From Mucilaginibacter geliditolerans (lineage in GTDB: Bacteria; Bacteroidota; Bacteroidia; Sphingobacteriales; Sphingobacteriaceae), in assembly GCF_014200495.1 (NCBI RefSeq), contig NZ_JACHBY010000013.1, forward strand, positions 30,447 to 94,446: 64,000 bases of DNA, read 5' to 3'. Shown here piece after piece: positions 9,568 through 18,558 of the stretch. Each line of letters starts with the position of its first letter. The stretch's first letter is position 1. Made by a program: the position numbers and the translations under genes. The notes under the pieces were generated by a model, which worked only from the letters and a program-made list of their open reading frames with translations, did no database searches and was not told where the DNA came from.

Positions 9568-10227
9568 ATGTACACGCTATCAGAAGAAAATTATCTCAAG
9601 GCTATTTATCGGCTATCACAGGAGAAGGGGCAGAAGATTACGCCAAAAGGCATCTCGGATGTTCTCGGTAATAATCCGGCATCGGTAGTTGATATGATCC
9701 GTAAGCTGGCCGAAAAGCAACTGATTGATTATGATAAGAAAAAGGGAGTTCGTTTAACCATACAGGGAGAAAAGAATGCTGTATTAATTGTCCGCAAACA
9801 TCGCCTTTGGGAAGTGTTCCTGCTGGAGAAGCTCGGTTATCAATGGGATGAGATCCATAATATAGCCGAAGAACTGGAGCATATCAAGGACGATACCCTT
9901 GCCGACAGGCTGGATAAGTTTCTCGAATTTCCGGAATATGACCCGCATGGCGACCCTATCCCAAAAGCAAATGGGAAAGTGCCCAAATCCTATTCAGTGA
10001 CCTTGGCCAATCTAAAAGAGGGTACACGCTGCCGGGTGGCGGCTGTTCGTGATACGAGCAGTACATTTTTACAATATTTGCTGAAACTCGATATTGGTAT
10101 CAATACGACTATCCAGCTAATCGAAAAAATACCTTTTGATAGCTCCCTGGTAATAAGTATCGGTGGAAAAGATAAAACCACAGTTTCTCAGAAGTTCGGG
10201 GAAAATATCCTGGTGGATGGGATATGA
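9568..10227 (+). CDS. mntR: DtxR/MntR-family metal-dependent repressor (paralogue 2, canonical)
   Basis: The protein has 219 residues with the same three-domain layout as the copy at 6239: a winged HTH at 1-65 (ITPKGISDVLGNNPASVVDMI), a metal/dimer domain with RKHRLWEVFLLEKLG and IHNIAEELEHIKDD, and a C-terminal FeoA-like domain from about 145. His78, Glu82, His97, Glu101, Glu104 and His105 match the conserved ligand set of MntR. It is transcribed divergently from the TonB receptor-repressor-mntH operon and is a good candidate for its repressor through the repeat at 9492-9525, with autoregulation likely. The gene symbol rests on family and context, since Mn- and Fe-specific members cannot be separated by sequence alone. 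Confidence 0.88.
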   Translation: MYTLSEENYLKAIYRLSQEKGQKITPKGISDVLGNNPASVVDMIRKLAEKQLIDYDKKKGVRLTIQGEKNAVLIVRKHRLWEVFLLEKLGYQWDEIHNIAEELEHIKDDTLADRLDKFLEFPEYDPHGDPIPKANGKVPKSYSVTLANLKEGTRCRVAAVRDTSSTFLQYLLKLDIGINTTIQLIEKIPFDSSLVISIGGKDKTTVSQKFGENILVDGI

Positions 10228-10510
10228 TAGTTAATGAAAACCTCATAATCTTTTGTCAATAAATTGGGGCTGAAAATAATTAATTATATCTTGATTTTAA
10301 GGGAATTATCCACAATTTTATCTTCAAACTTTGCCTTAAAAATTGTGTAACTGAATTGTAACTCAAAACGTGTAACTTGCTGATATTCATAGTGTAATTG
10401 CTTTTTGTATCGGGCAAGCAGCTATGGTAACTAATTGATTTACATGCAGTTGCAGTATGTTTGTAAAAGGTCAAACCCCCATTTAACATTTTATAAATAA
10501 CAGGTTTTTA

Positions 10511-10589
10511 GGTAATTGCAAATAAGATCGATTGGTATATTTACATGTTTTGTAACTGAAAACTGTTTTTTTTTGTTGCTTATTTGTTA
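10511..10589 (+). repeat. Leader/promoter-like repeat, copy B
   Basis: This segment is the counterpart of 1388-1455. TTG at 10516-10518 and TATATTTA at 10536-10543 have Bacteroidota-like promoter spacing. The T-rich run and TGCTTATTTG follow as in copy A. It points toward the HTH remnant at 10762, so it may be the original promoter and leader of that small gene family. Confidence 0.45.
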
Positions 10590-10761
10590 CTCAAAACAGC
10601 GATTGTTTCTCGGGTTTTAATCCCGGCTAAATCATTGTGACTAACAGCACTAAAGAGTACAAAACACCACAAAAGGTAGGAGAAATAACAAGGGATTTCC
10701 AACTCTTAATTTTTATACGTTAAATGTTCAATTCTGATTAGATTTTGAAAATTTAACATAT

Positions 10762-10944
10762 ATGAGTTCAAACTTTACGATCCAAAGAAAATATGTGCAG
10801 GCAGCATTGCTGCTTGGTGTGTCACGTAATCTCATCTATCAATTAATAAACGCAGGTAAATTGAACACCTGCAACCTCTCAATTCGAAGGACAATTATTC
10901 TTAAAAAAGGCATGGTTTACTATTTCAGACAAGGGCGCTTATAG
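10762..10944 (+). pseudogene. Excisionase-like HTH gene, internally shortened remnant
   Basis: The 60 residues begin MSSNFTIQR, which resembles the start of small Bacteroidota HTH proteins found beside tyrosine recombinases. Those proteins next have a cysteine-containing zinc-ribbon segment, but here the text jumps to AALLLGVSRNLIYQLINAGKL, a MerR/excisionase-type HTH, and ends early. I infer an internal deletion plus a degraded 3' end. The family comparison is from memory. It is flanked by imperfect direct repeats at 10592 and 10966 and preceded by leader repeat copy B. An integrase fragment at 25580 may be debris of a related element. It could also be a genuine small DNA-binding protein. 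Confidence 0.45.
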
Positions 10945-11088
10945 TCATTCCTAAAAGAATTCACCCAAAACAGACGATTGTTATAATATGAGCGAGCTTC
11001 ATGAAAAAATCAAAATTTCAGAAATGTATTCTTCAGATACGAATGATTTAATCATTTACATGTAAACGATATAATTTAATAAAAACTG

Positions 11089-11102
11089 TGCAAACGTTTG
11101 CA
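11089..11102. promoter_or_regulatory. LacI/GalR-type operator palindrome, site 1
   Basis: TGCAAACGTTTGCA is a perfect 14-bp palindrome with the central CG typical of LacI/GalR-family and cre-type operators. It lies 284 bp before the ECF sigma gene, and a second copy of the core CAAACGTTTG follows 193 bp downstream. A LacI-family regulator is encoded in this window at 40938, but any pairing is only inferred. Confidence 0.5.
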
Positions 11103-11283
11103 TTACATTCATTGCAATACTTATAGTTTTAGCAAGCTTGAAAGCTGATTTTTATAAGCACAATGAAAATATTCGTATTAATTAAAAAATTCCTGATCTT
11201 ATAAAATATGCTCTCAGTAAAAACCATATGACCCTCCCACAAAATTCAAAATACCGGTTAAAAACCTGCCTTATTATATAAAA

Positions 11284-11293
11284 CAAACGTTTG
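11284..11293. promoter_or_regulatory. LacI/GalR-type operator palindrome, site 2
   Basis: CAAACGTTTG repeats the ten-base core of the site at 11089 exactly, about 90 bp before the sigma factor start. Two identical cores in the same intergenic region make chance less likely and would allow looping or cooperative repression of the sigma-FecR-SusC cascade. Confidence 0.45.
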
Positions 11294-11385
11294 CGCTGTT
11301 TCTTTTTGAAATAAATATTCATTCGCATCATATTTTTACTGATAAATTCCTGAGAACTATTTCATTATCAGTTTAGTTTAAACCA

Positions 11386-11970
11386 ATGCCAGCGCATCAG
11401 CCATACGAAGATCATGAATTACTTTTGATGCTAAAAGCTAATGACGAGCTTGGCCTTAAGTATATTTATGACAAATACTGGAAACGGCTATACCTTTCCG
11501 CTTTTAGCATAATCAGGGATGCGGGCCCGTGTGAGGATATTGTGCAGGATGTTTTATTACAGTTATGGCTCAAAAGGGGCGAAGTAATTATTCATTCGCT
11601 TAAATCATATTTATTTACCGCGGTACGTTACAAGGTTCTGTCATTTATCAAATCGGCTGGACAGCGTAAAGTTTTTATTGATACCGGTGAATTAGAACAA
11701 CTGGGAGGAATTGATGAATTAAAGGACCGTTTACATGAACGTGATATTAACGAGATGCTTGATAATGGCATAGCCTCACTTCCGCAACGTTGTAAGGAAG
11801 TATTTATGCTTAGCCGCAAAGAATATCTGAGTAACAGGGAAATTGCCGAACGGATGGGTATTAGTATAAAAACAGTTGAAGCACAAATGACCATTGCCCT
11901 CAGGCAGCTAAAAATAAACATGAGTGAGCTATTATCCGGGCTGATTTTAATCCTTTACCTGATCAAATAA
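11386..11970 (+). CDS. ECF RNA polymerase sigma factor, FecI-like
   Basis: The 194-residue protein has sigma region 2 (about 25-90, with YDKYWKRLYLSAFSIIRD and DIVQDVLLQLW) and region 4 (about 130-185, with LPQRCKEVFMLSRKEYLSNREIAERMG, shown in part, followed by SIKTVEAQM). This is the FecI/Bacteroidetes sigma-70 family 1 pattern. It should direct RNA polymerase to the SusC/D operon downstream when the surface signal reaches FecR. It is followed 51 bp later by fecR and then by a SusC with an STN domain, the classic trans-envelope relay. Two LacI-type palindromes upstream suggest a second control on its own expression. Confidence 0.92.
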   Translation: MPAHQPYEDHELLLMLKANDELGLKYIYDKYWKRLYLSAFSIIRDAGPCEDIVQDVLLQLWLKRGEVIIHSLKSYLFTAVRYKVLSFIKSAGQRKVFIDTGELEQLGGIDELKDRLHERDINEMLDNGIASLPQRCKEVFMLSRKEYLSNREIAERMGISIKTVEAQMTIALRQLKINMSELLSGLILILYLIK

Positions 11971-12021
11971 AATATTTTAAATTGTTTTAGGGGTTAGCCT
12001 TGGCTATACAGACGTATAGGT

Positions 12022-13179
12022 ATGGACCAACCCATGACTAATGAAGAATTTAAAAAACTGGCAGCCAAATGCCAGGATGGAACAGCTACTGCAGCTGAAA
12101 GGGAGGCTTTTAGTAAAGCTTATCAATTATTAGCTACCCGGTATGCCGAGTGGGATAGCGAATTAATGGGTGACGAAGAAACCATAAAGTTCGAAATATA
12201 TTCATCCCTTATTACCAAAGTAACCGATAGAAAAAAAAATAGCAACATTCGCCGGCTTTACAGATACATGGCGGCAGCATCCATTTTAATATTTCTTTCT
12301 GCCGGGGTTTACCTTTTATTACATAAATCAACACCCACACAACAATTTACTCAAAACTTAAACGATCTGAAGCCTGGCGAAAACAGAGCTACTTTAACAT
12401 TAGCTAACGGGCAAAAGATCGTTTTAACCAAAAGCCTTACCGGCAAGCTTTCGCAACAGGGCAACGTAACCATAAAAATGAGTGCCGGCGGAACGGTTAC
12501 TTATATTCCTGTTTCCAATGGGCGTACAGCAAACGGTACAATAGCTTATAATACACTAACTACTAAAAAAGGCGAACAATTTCCATTGATTTTGGCTGAC
12601 GGTACACAAGTAACACTTGATGCTGCGTCATCTATTACTTACCCTGTATCATTCATCGGTAAGGAAAGAACGGTTACTGTAACAGGTCAGGCATACTTTA
12701 AGGTGGCACATAACGAACATCAACCTTTCCAGGTACTGGTCAACGGCCAAACCATCAGGGATATTGGTACTGAATTTAATATCAATGCCTACGAAGATGA
12801 GGGGATGATAAAAACTACATTGCTGGAAGGTAGTGTAAAAGTTTCAAAAGCAGCAGAATCGGTGATATTGATGCCGGGTCAGCAATCACAGGTAACAACC
12901 AGCAGCAATACTATCACCGTTGTGAAAAATATAGATACGCAAAGTGCTGTAGCTTGGAAAAACGGTTTATTTCAGTATAATAACGCCAACATACAAGAGG
13001 TAATGCGACAGTTTGCCCGGTGGTATGATGTAGATATACAATATGAAGGAACCATTTCTCAGCGTGAATTTTCGGGTAAGATGCAAAGGGACCTGAATGC
13101 TTCACAGGTATTAGACCTGCTTAGCTTCACCAAAATACATTTCAGGATTGAAGGGAAGAAAATTATTGTAACACCTTAA
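12022..13179 (+). CDS. FecR-family anti-sigma factor
   Basis: This 385-residue inner-membrane regulator has a cytoplasmic N-terminus of about 80 residues that binds the sigma factor, one membrane helix (about 82-100, MAAASILIFLSAGVYLLL), and a periplasmic FecR domain (about 185-275, with GEQFPLILADGTQVTLDA and GTEFNINAYEDEG) followed by a DUF4974-like C-terminal domain (NANIQEVMRQFARWYDVDI onward). It receives the signal from the STN domain of the SusC at 13381 and releases or activates the sigma factor. Order and spacing match the standard sigma/FecR/SusC arrangement. Confidence 0.92.
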   Translation: MDQPMTNEEFKKLAAKCQDGTATAAEREAFSKAYQLLATRYAEWDSELMGDEETIKFEIYSSLITKVTDRKKNSNIRRLYRYMAAASILIFLSAGVYLLLHKSTPTQQFTQNLNDLKPGENRATLTLANGQKIVLTKSLTGKLSQQGNVTIKMSAGGTVTYIPVSNGRTANGTIAYNTLTTKKGEQFPLILADGTQVTLDAASSITYPVSFIGKERTVTVTGQAYFKVAHNEHQPFQVLVNGQTIRDIGTEFNINAYEDEGMIKTTLLEGSVKVSKAAESVILMPGQQSQVTTSSNTITVVKNIDTQSAVAWKNGLFQYNNANIQEVMRQFARWYDVDIQYEGTISQREFSGKMQRDLNASQVLDLLSFTKIHFRIEGKKIIVTP

Positions 13180-13380
13180 TTATAACGAGCAATTAACCCA
13201 ATTATTTAAACTAAACTAAAAAAATATGGCTGGCAGAAACTAACAATCAAAGGTCACCAAACAAAAAACCGGGCAGTGAGTCGAAGCACATCCCGGTATT
13301 AGTTTGAGCAAACCTTCCCGGATAACCGGGTAAACAATTTGGACAATTGACAGAATCTTAACTCAAACCATACAAATGTA

Positions 13381-16300
13381 ATGAATTTTACTGCTTTTTT
13401 TAAAGCGATGCAATACGTATTGCTTAATCCCCAACAGGCACCGATTTCTATAACGGAAGCTATCCGCAGACATCCGGTACTGTTTAAAAAAATACTTATG
13501 CGGGTAAACGTAACAGCACTTCGGGTAAACGTAACAGCACTTATTATTGTGATTGGCCTGGTACAAGCCAGTGCAGCAACATTTGCGCAAAAGATCTCAT
13601 TGAATGAAAAAAATGCCCCTTTAGCAAAGGTCATTTCTTCCATTGAACAGCAGAGCGGCTATGTGTTCTTTTATGATAACAAAGATCTGACGCAGGAAAC
13701 CGTCACCATTCAATTAAAGGATGCCAGCATTGTTGAGATACTGGACCAGTGTTTTAAAACATTACCGCTAAGCTACAAGATAGCCAATAAAACCATCGTG
13801 CTATCTAAAATAGAGCCAACGTTGCTGGATAAGCTCAAGTCTGCGTTATCCATTGCCACTACTGTTACAGGGACAGTTTTAGATGAACAAAATAAACCGT
13901 TGCCGGGTGTAACGGTGATCATTAAAGGTACGCCGACGGGTACAGTAACAGATGACAAAGGTAATTTCAGCATCGCTGTAGCTAATAAAGACGCCGTTCT
14001 TACTTTTTCATTCATCGGTTATGAAAACCAGGATGTTAGTGTTGATAATAGGCGTGTTGTTAACGTAACAATGAAACCCTCTGCAAAGGCTTTAAGTGAG
14101 CTGGTAGTGGTGGGCTACGGTACACAAAAGAAGATAGACCTTACAGGTTCAGTTTCAACTGTTAGCGCCGCGCAGTTAGAGAACCGTCCTGTTACAGGAG
14201 TTGCCAACGCGCTTGAGGGGACTATGGCCGGTGTTACCGTTCAGCCGGTATCAGGTCAACCCGGCGGCGATCAGGGTTCAATAACCATACGAGGTACCGG
14301 CACGTTAAATGGAGGGGCTTCGCCATTGGTTGTTATTGATGGTATAAATGCTACTACAGGAGATCTGGGCTCTATAAATCCTGAGGATATCGATAATATC
14401 TCGGTGTTAAAGGACGCCGCTTCAGCCTCAATCTATGGTAATCGCGCAGCTAATGGTGTGATTATTGTAACCACTAAAAAAGGTAAAAAAGGAACATCCC
14501 AGGTTACTTACAGCGACTATTTCGGTAAGCAAAAGGCAACGGCCTTGCCCGACTTTCTTCCATCATGGCAGGCAGCAACGCTATTCAACCAGGCGCAGGT
14601 TAACGAGGGCGAAGCACCTACTTACACTGCTGAGGATATAGAGAAATTCAAGAACGGGTCTGACCCAATCAACTACCCTAATACCGACTGGCTTGGCCTG
14701 CTTTACCAGGGGAGCGGATTCCAGCAAAATCATTACCTGGGTGTTAATGGCGGTACCGATAAAACACAGTACGCGTTTTCGCTCGGTTATTTCGATCAGG
14801 ATGGTATCATTCAAAAAACCAATACCCAGCGCTATACTACACGTTTAAACATTACTACTAAAATAAACGACAAATTAAGCGCGAATGCTGATTTGTCGTA
14901 TACTTATCAACCGGTTACAGAACCACAGAATCCTTATGGCAGCTTTGGGCAGATGATATCTGAGATCAACAGGATCTCACCGATATTACCACTTAAAAAT
15001 GCCCAGGGAGAATATGTTAAAGATCTGGATGGCAGTCCTATAGCCTGGCTGAATTCGCCCTCATATGAAAATGATGACTATTACACCCTGAGCGGCATTG
15101 CCGGGCTCGACTGGGAAATAGTAAAAGGATTACACCTAAGCCCCTCACTGGCTTATAAACTAAATATGTATCAGGGTAATGTATTTCAGTCGTCACTTAC
15201 TTATTATAACCTGGATGGATCAGTAAGCGGCTCACCTACTACAAGCAGTGCGAGTGATTATTACACCAACACTACTGATGTAACCCCGCAAGTGCTGTTA
15301 AACTATGGCATAAAAATAGGCGATCATAACATTCATGCGCTGGTAGGCTATTCGCAGGAATATATAGGCTACTATGCTTTGGATGGTTATGGACAAAATT
15401 TTATTAATAATGATCTGAGCGCGCTTGACCTGTTGCCGCAATCACAAACGCATGCCAGTTCAAATGCTAATCAATTGGCGTTTCGCTCTATTTTTGGCAG
15501 GGTAAACTATGATTACAAGGGGAAATATTTATTTGAGGGCGATATCCGCGATGATGGCTCCTCACGTTTTGCGTCTGCACATCAATGGGGAGTTTTCCCG
15601 GGTGCATCTGCGGGCTGGCGGGTTTCAGAGGAGGATTTTTTCGCGCCGCTAAAATCTGTTGTTTCCAATTTAAAGCTGAGAGGGTCATGGGGAAGGTTAG
15701 GTAATCAAAGTATAGGTTCAAATTATCCGGCTATTTCCACGCTATCAACAGGTGGCCAATCTTATGCTTTTGGGGGAACACCGGTACCTGGACAAGCGGC
15801 AGTGTATCCCGCCAATCCTGAACTGGTATGGGAAACTACTACTACTACCGATATTGGTTTGGATGCCAACCTTTTAAAAGATAAATTAAGTTTTACAGCT
15901 GATTATTTTGTTAAACAAACTACAGGTCTTATTACACAGGTTCCGGTTGCAGCAACATATGGCAACGAAGCTAATGAGCCTTATGTAAATAACGCCGGCG
16001 TACAAAATAAAGGATGGGAATTTGCATTAACTTATCATGGCAATGCAGGTAGTTTTGTTTATAATATTGCTGCAAATACTTCTTTTGTTCAAAATAAAGT
16101 AACTAGCCTAGGTGGTGGAGCCCCTGAGATTGGATCGGGTACCATAACTGAAGTAGGCTTACCTATCAACTCATTTTATGGTTATCAAACATTAGGTATT
16201 TTCCAAACCCAGGCACAGGTGAACAGCTCGCCATCACAGAGTGGTATATCGCCGCACACAGCGCCAGGCGATCTTATTTATAAAGATGTAAATGGTGATG

Positions 16301-16830
16301 GTAAAATTGATGCAAATGACCGGGTATACCTGGGTAACAATTTTCCGAAGGTGACGTTTGGCTTAAACCTAAATGCAGCATATAAGAATTTTGATCTGAC
16401 CGCATTCTTCCAGGGCGCGGCAGGTGTGAAAAATACACTCGGGGACAATATTTTAGGACAGATAAGCACCAGCAATGGCAAGCCTACAGCTGCATTGCTG
16501 GATAGCTGGACACCAACTAATACCTCAGCAGCTTATCCAAGAGTTTTGATCGATTATTCAGAAAACAATCCGGCATCAAACCCTTCATCATTTTGGATAA
16601 GAAATGCCAGTTACGTTAGGTTGAAAAATCTGCAGGTAGGTTACACTTTACCTCAGCAATGGGCCAACACTATTCATATTAAAAAACTGAGAGTTTATTA
16701 CAGCGGTCAAAATCTGCTCACCTTCACTCAGTTTTATAAATGGGTAGATCCCGAAATACCGATGGGTGAAAATGGTTCCACTTACCCGCAGGTAAAGGTG
16801 AACTCGATAGGTTTAAATGCAACATTTTAA
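13381..16830 (+). CDS. SusC/RagA TonB-linked outer-membrane transporter with STN signalling domain
   Basis: The 1149-residue protein has an unusually long N-terminus of about 40 residues, then the hydrophobic signal core (IIVIGLVQASAATFAQ), an STN/secretin domain (about 69-145, KISLNEKNAPLAKVISSIEQ), a carboxypeptidase-regulatory-like domain (about 160-240, VTGTVLDEQNKPLPGVTV), the SusC signature VVVGYGTQKKIDLTGSVS, a plug and a beta-barrel ending AGLNATF-like (IGLNATF). It imports glycan fragments with the SusD at 16853, and the STN domain signals to FecR. A perfect 21-bp tandem duplication (13501-13542) doubles RVNVTAL just before the signal core. In-frame ATGs at 13408 and 13498 are alternative starts. 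The 201-bp gap after fecR has only a short CCCGG-ATAA-CCGGG hairpin near 13320. Confidence 0.93.
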   Translation: MNFTAFFKAMQYVLLNPQQAPISITEAIRRHPVLFKKILMRVNVTALRVNVTALIIVIGLVQASAATFAQKISLNEKNAPLAKVISSIEQQSGYVFFYDNKDLTQETVTIQLKDASIVEILDQCFKTLPLSYKIANKTIVLSKIEPTLLDKLKSALSIATTVTGTVLDEQNKPLPGVTVIIKGTPTGTVTDDKGNFSIAVANKDAVLTFSFIGYENQDVSVDNRRVVNVTMKPSAKALSELVVVGYGTQKKIDLTGSVSTVSAAQLENRPVTGVANALEGTMAGVTVQPVSGQPGGDQGSITIRGTGTLNGGASPLVVIDGINATTGDLGSINPEDIDNISVLKDAASASIYGNRAANGVIIVTTKKGKKGTSQVTYSDYFGKQKATALPDFLPSWQAATLFNQAQVNEGEAPTYTAEDIEKFKNGSDPINYPNTDWLGLLYQGSGFQQNHYLGVNGGTDKTQYAFSLGYFDQDGIIQKTNTQRYTTRLNITTKINDKLSANADLSYTYQPVTEPQNPYGSFGQMISEINRISPILPLKNAQGEYVKDLDGSPIAWLNSPSYENDDYYTLSGIAGLDWEIVKGLHLSPSLAYKLNMYQGNVFQSSLTYYNLDGSVSGSPTTSSASDYYTNTTDVTPQVLLNYGIKIGDHNIHALVGYSQEYIGYYALDGYGQNFINNDLSALDLLPQSQTHASSNANQLAFRSIFGRVNYDYKGKYLFEGDIRDDGSSRFASAHQWGVFPGASAGWRVSEEDFFAPLKSVVSNLKLRGSWGRLGNQSIGSNYPAISTLSTGGQSYAFGGTPVPGQAAVYPANPELVWETTTTTDIGLDANLLKDKLSFTADYFVKQTTGLITQVPVAATYGNEANEPYVNNAGVQNKGWEFALTYHGNAGSFVYNIAANTSFVQNKVTSLGGGAPEIGSGTITEVGLPINSFYGYQTLGIFQTQAQVNSSPSQSGISPHTAPGDLIYKDVNGDGKIDANDRVYLGNNFPKVTFGLNLNAAYKNFDLTAFFQGAAGVKNTLGDNILGQISTSNGKPTAALLDSWTPTNTSAAYPRVLIDYSENNPASNPSSFWIRNASYVRLKNLQVGYTLPQQWANTIHIKKLRVYYSGQNLLTFTQFYKWVDPEIPMGENGSTYPQVKVNSIGLNATF
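13501..13542 (+). repeat. Perfect 21-bp in-frame tandem duplication
   Basis: The unit 13501-13521 is repeated exactly at 13522-13542. It encodes RVNVTAL twice, immediately upstream of the hydrophobic core of the SusC signal sequence. The absence of any mismatch points to a recent slippage event or an actively variable tract. A multiple of three keeps the frame. Confidence 0.95.
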
Positions 16831-16852
16831 TAGCTACAATTATTAAAAAATC

Positions 16853-18493
16853 ATGAAAAAAATTTTAATCATATATATAGTTTGCGCTCTCTGCACGCTT
16901 ACTGCCTGCAAAAAGGCATTTTTAGACAGGCAGCCATTGGATTCCTATAGTGCTTCCAGCGGCGATCCGAACGCGCTACTTGCCGGCGTTTATGCAGGCC
17001 AGTCTGACCCCAATTTCGAGTGGTGCGCTCCTGCATGGTCCAGCGGATCGGCAGTAGTGTATTGGGATTGTATGAGCGATAACGCTTACAGTGCGTATTA
17101 TTGGGAAAGAATACAGGGCTACGGTAATGGTACCATCACCCCATCATCCAATTATTTCATAAATAACTGGAACTACACCACCATTAATAAGTGCAATTTC
17201 TTTTTGACTAATATTGGTAACCTGGAAAAAGATACGGCCACATTACATAATATGGTAGCGCAGGTAAAATTTATCAGGGCGTATCAATACTTTATAATGA
17301 CCCAGTTATATGGTGATGTACCGCTGGTAACCACACAGCTCACACCCGAACAAGCCGATGAAAGCGTAAGAACGCCCAAAGCCGAGGTGATCCAATTTAT
17401 TTTGAATGAACTTAAAGCTGCGATACCGGATCTTTCACCAGAATCAAAATACAAAGGCACTCCCGATGAAGGACACATAACCATTGGAGCAGCCACAGCG
17501 CTTAAAATGCGTGTGGAACTGTACAATCAGGATTACAAAGATTGTATCGCAGATTGCCAGAGTTTGATGAGTATGGGATATTCTCTTGACCCGGATTACA
17601 CTGATCTGTTCAAAACTACTAACCAGTACAACAACCCGGAAATCATTTCTGCCATACAGTACAGCGCAAGTTCGTCATCAAATACAAACGGTGTTCTCGC
17701 GGTGATGCCGTCAAATTCAATGGGCGGGCAGGCCTCTATTTGCCCGTTACAGAGTCTGGTTGATGCGTATGAAATGACTAATGGTAAAGTAATTACTGAT
17801 CCGGCTTCCGGTTATGACCCATTGCATCCGTATACTAACCGTGATCCGCGTTTAGCAATGACCATACTATACCCGGGCGAAGCCTTTACCTATGCCGATG
17901 GAACAAAGAGTTTTTATGACCCATTGGATCAAACCTCACAGGATTATTATCTGCCGCCGCTAAGTAACAGATCGGCAAGTGGATATATCGTAAAAAAATT
18001 CACCTCAAACTTGGCGGATTACAATACTTATGGTTTATACCAAACTGGTTTAAATATGATCATTTTCCGGTATGCCGAGGTGCTGCTTTCTTATGCTGAA
18101 GCAAAGGTTGAAAGCAACCAGATAGATGGTACAGTTTATACAGCTCTTAACTTAATACGTAACCGGGTGGGCATGCCTAATGTTGATCAAAGCATTTACA
18201 GCAGTCAGACTTCGCTCCGCAGTTTGGTAAGGCGCGAGCGCAGGGTTGAGTTAGCCATGGAAGGATTACGCTATTACGACATACAGCGCTGGAAAATAGG
18301 CCCGCAAACATTGAACGGGCAAACCTATGGCGCACGCATGGGTACAGTTAACCCTAATACAGGCGCTTATACCATAACCGGCGATAGCCTGAAGGTGGAA
18401 AACAGGATCTTCGCCGATAAAAACTACCTGTGGCCAGTACCACAAAATGAAATAAACCTGGATAAAAATTTAAAACAAAACCCAGGTTTCTAA
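16853..18493 (+). CDS. SusD/RagB-like surface lipoprotein
   Basis: The protein has 546 residues with a lipoprotein signal (CTLTAC, acylated Cys19) and KKAFLDRQPLDSY, the usual SusD start. TPR-like helices and the conserved EVLLSYAEAKVE and LRSLVRRERRVELAMEGLRYYDIQRWK (shown as family hallmark) follow, and the end is WPVPQNEINLDKNLKQNPGF. It is the glycan-binding lid for the SusC at 13381, 22 bp upstream. It is the second gene of the PUL 1 operon. A hairpin (18503-18530) separates it from the enzyme genes. Confidence 0.93.
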   Translation: MKKILIIYIVCALCTLTACKKAFLDRQPLDSYSASSGDPNALLAGVYAGQSDPNFEWCAPAWSSGSAVVYWDCMSDNAYSAYYWERIQGYGNGTITPSSNYFINNWNYTTINKCNFFLTNIGNLEKDTATLHNMVAQVKFIRAYQYFIMTQLYGDVPLVTTQLTPEQADESVRTPKAEVIQFILNELKAAIPDLSPESKYKGTPDEGHITIGAATALKMRVELYNQDYKDCIADCQSLMSMGYSLDPDYTDLFKTTNQYNNPEIISAIQYSASSSSNTNGVLAVMPSNSMGGQASICPLQSLVDAYEMTNGKVITDPASGYDPLHPYTNRDPRLAMTILYPGEAFTYADGTKSFYDPLDQTSQDYYLPPLSNRSASGYIVKKFTSNLADYNTYGLYQTGLNMIIFRYAEVLLSYAEAKVESNQIDGTVYTALNLIRNRVGMPNVDQSIYSSQTSLRSLVRRERRVELAMEGLRYYDIQRWKIGPQTLNGQTYGARMGTVNPNTGAYTITGDSLKVENRIFADKNYLWPVPQNEINLDKNLKQNPGF

Positions 18494-18502
18494 TATAATA
18501 AA

Positions 18503-18530
18503 CTGCCTTTATTGTAGGTAATAAAGGCAG
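18503..18530 (+). terminator. Intercistronic hairpin after susD (attenuator or mRNA stabiliser)
   Basis: A perfect 11-bp stem (18503-18513 with 18520-18530, six-base loop) lies between susD and the GH2 gene. There is no long T run, so it is more likely partial termination or 3'-end protection that keeps SusC/D transcripts above those of the enzymes than a full stop. Confidence 0.55.
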
Positions 18531-18558
18531 CTATTTACATCGTTATAACTTACAAATT

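Larger units (their letters stand above)
10228..11385. other. Long gene-poor region with repeat, HTH remnant and operator-like palindromes
   Basis: About 1.15 kb separates mntR from the sigma-factor gene. It contains the leader-like repeat copy B (10511-10589), a 60-codon HTH remnant (10762-10944), an imperfect 16/17-base direct repeat of CAAAACAGCGATTGTT (10592-10607 and 10966-10982) flanking that remnant, a palindrome TTTACATGTAAA (11055-11066) and two LacI-type palindromes (11089 and 11284). No other frame looks coding. The mix suggests an old insertion next to the promoter region of PUL 1. Confidence 0.6.

Noticed and set aside
10280..10489. 69-codon minus-strand frame in the gene-poor region
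   Set aside because: Unusual composition (many Ser, Tyr, Leu), no motif, no promoter; treated as non-coding.
10460..10500. Stretch resembling the PUL 2 box (GTCAAACCCCCATTTAAC)
   Set aside because: Lacks the ACCCC left part and there is no -7 element 34 bp after a GACC-type core.
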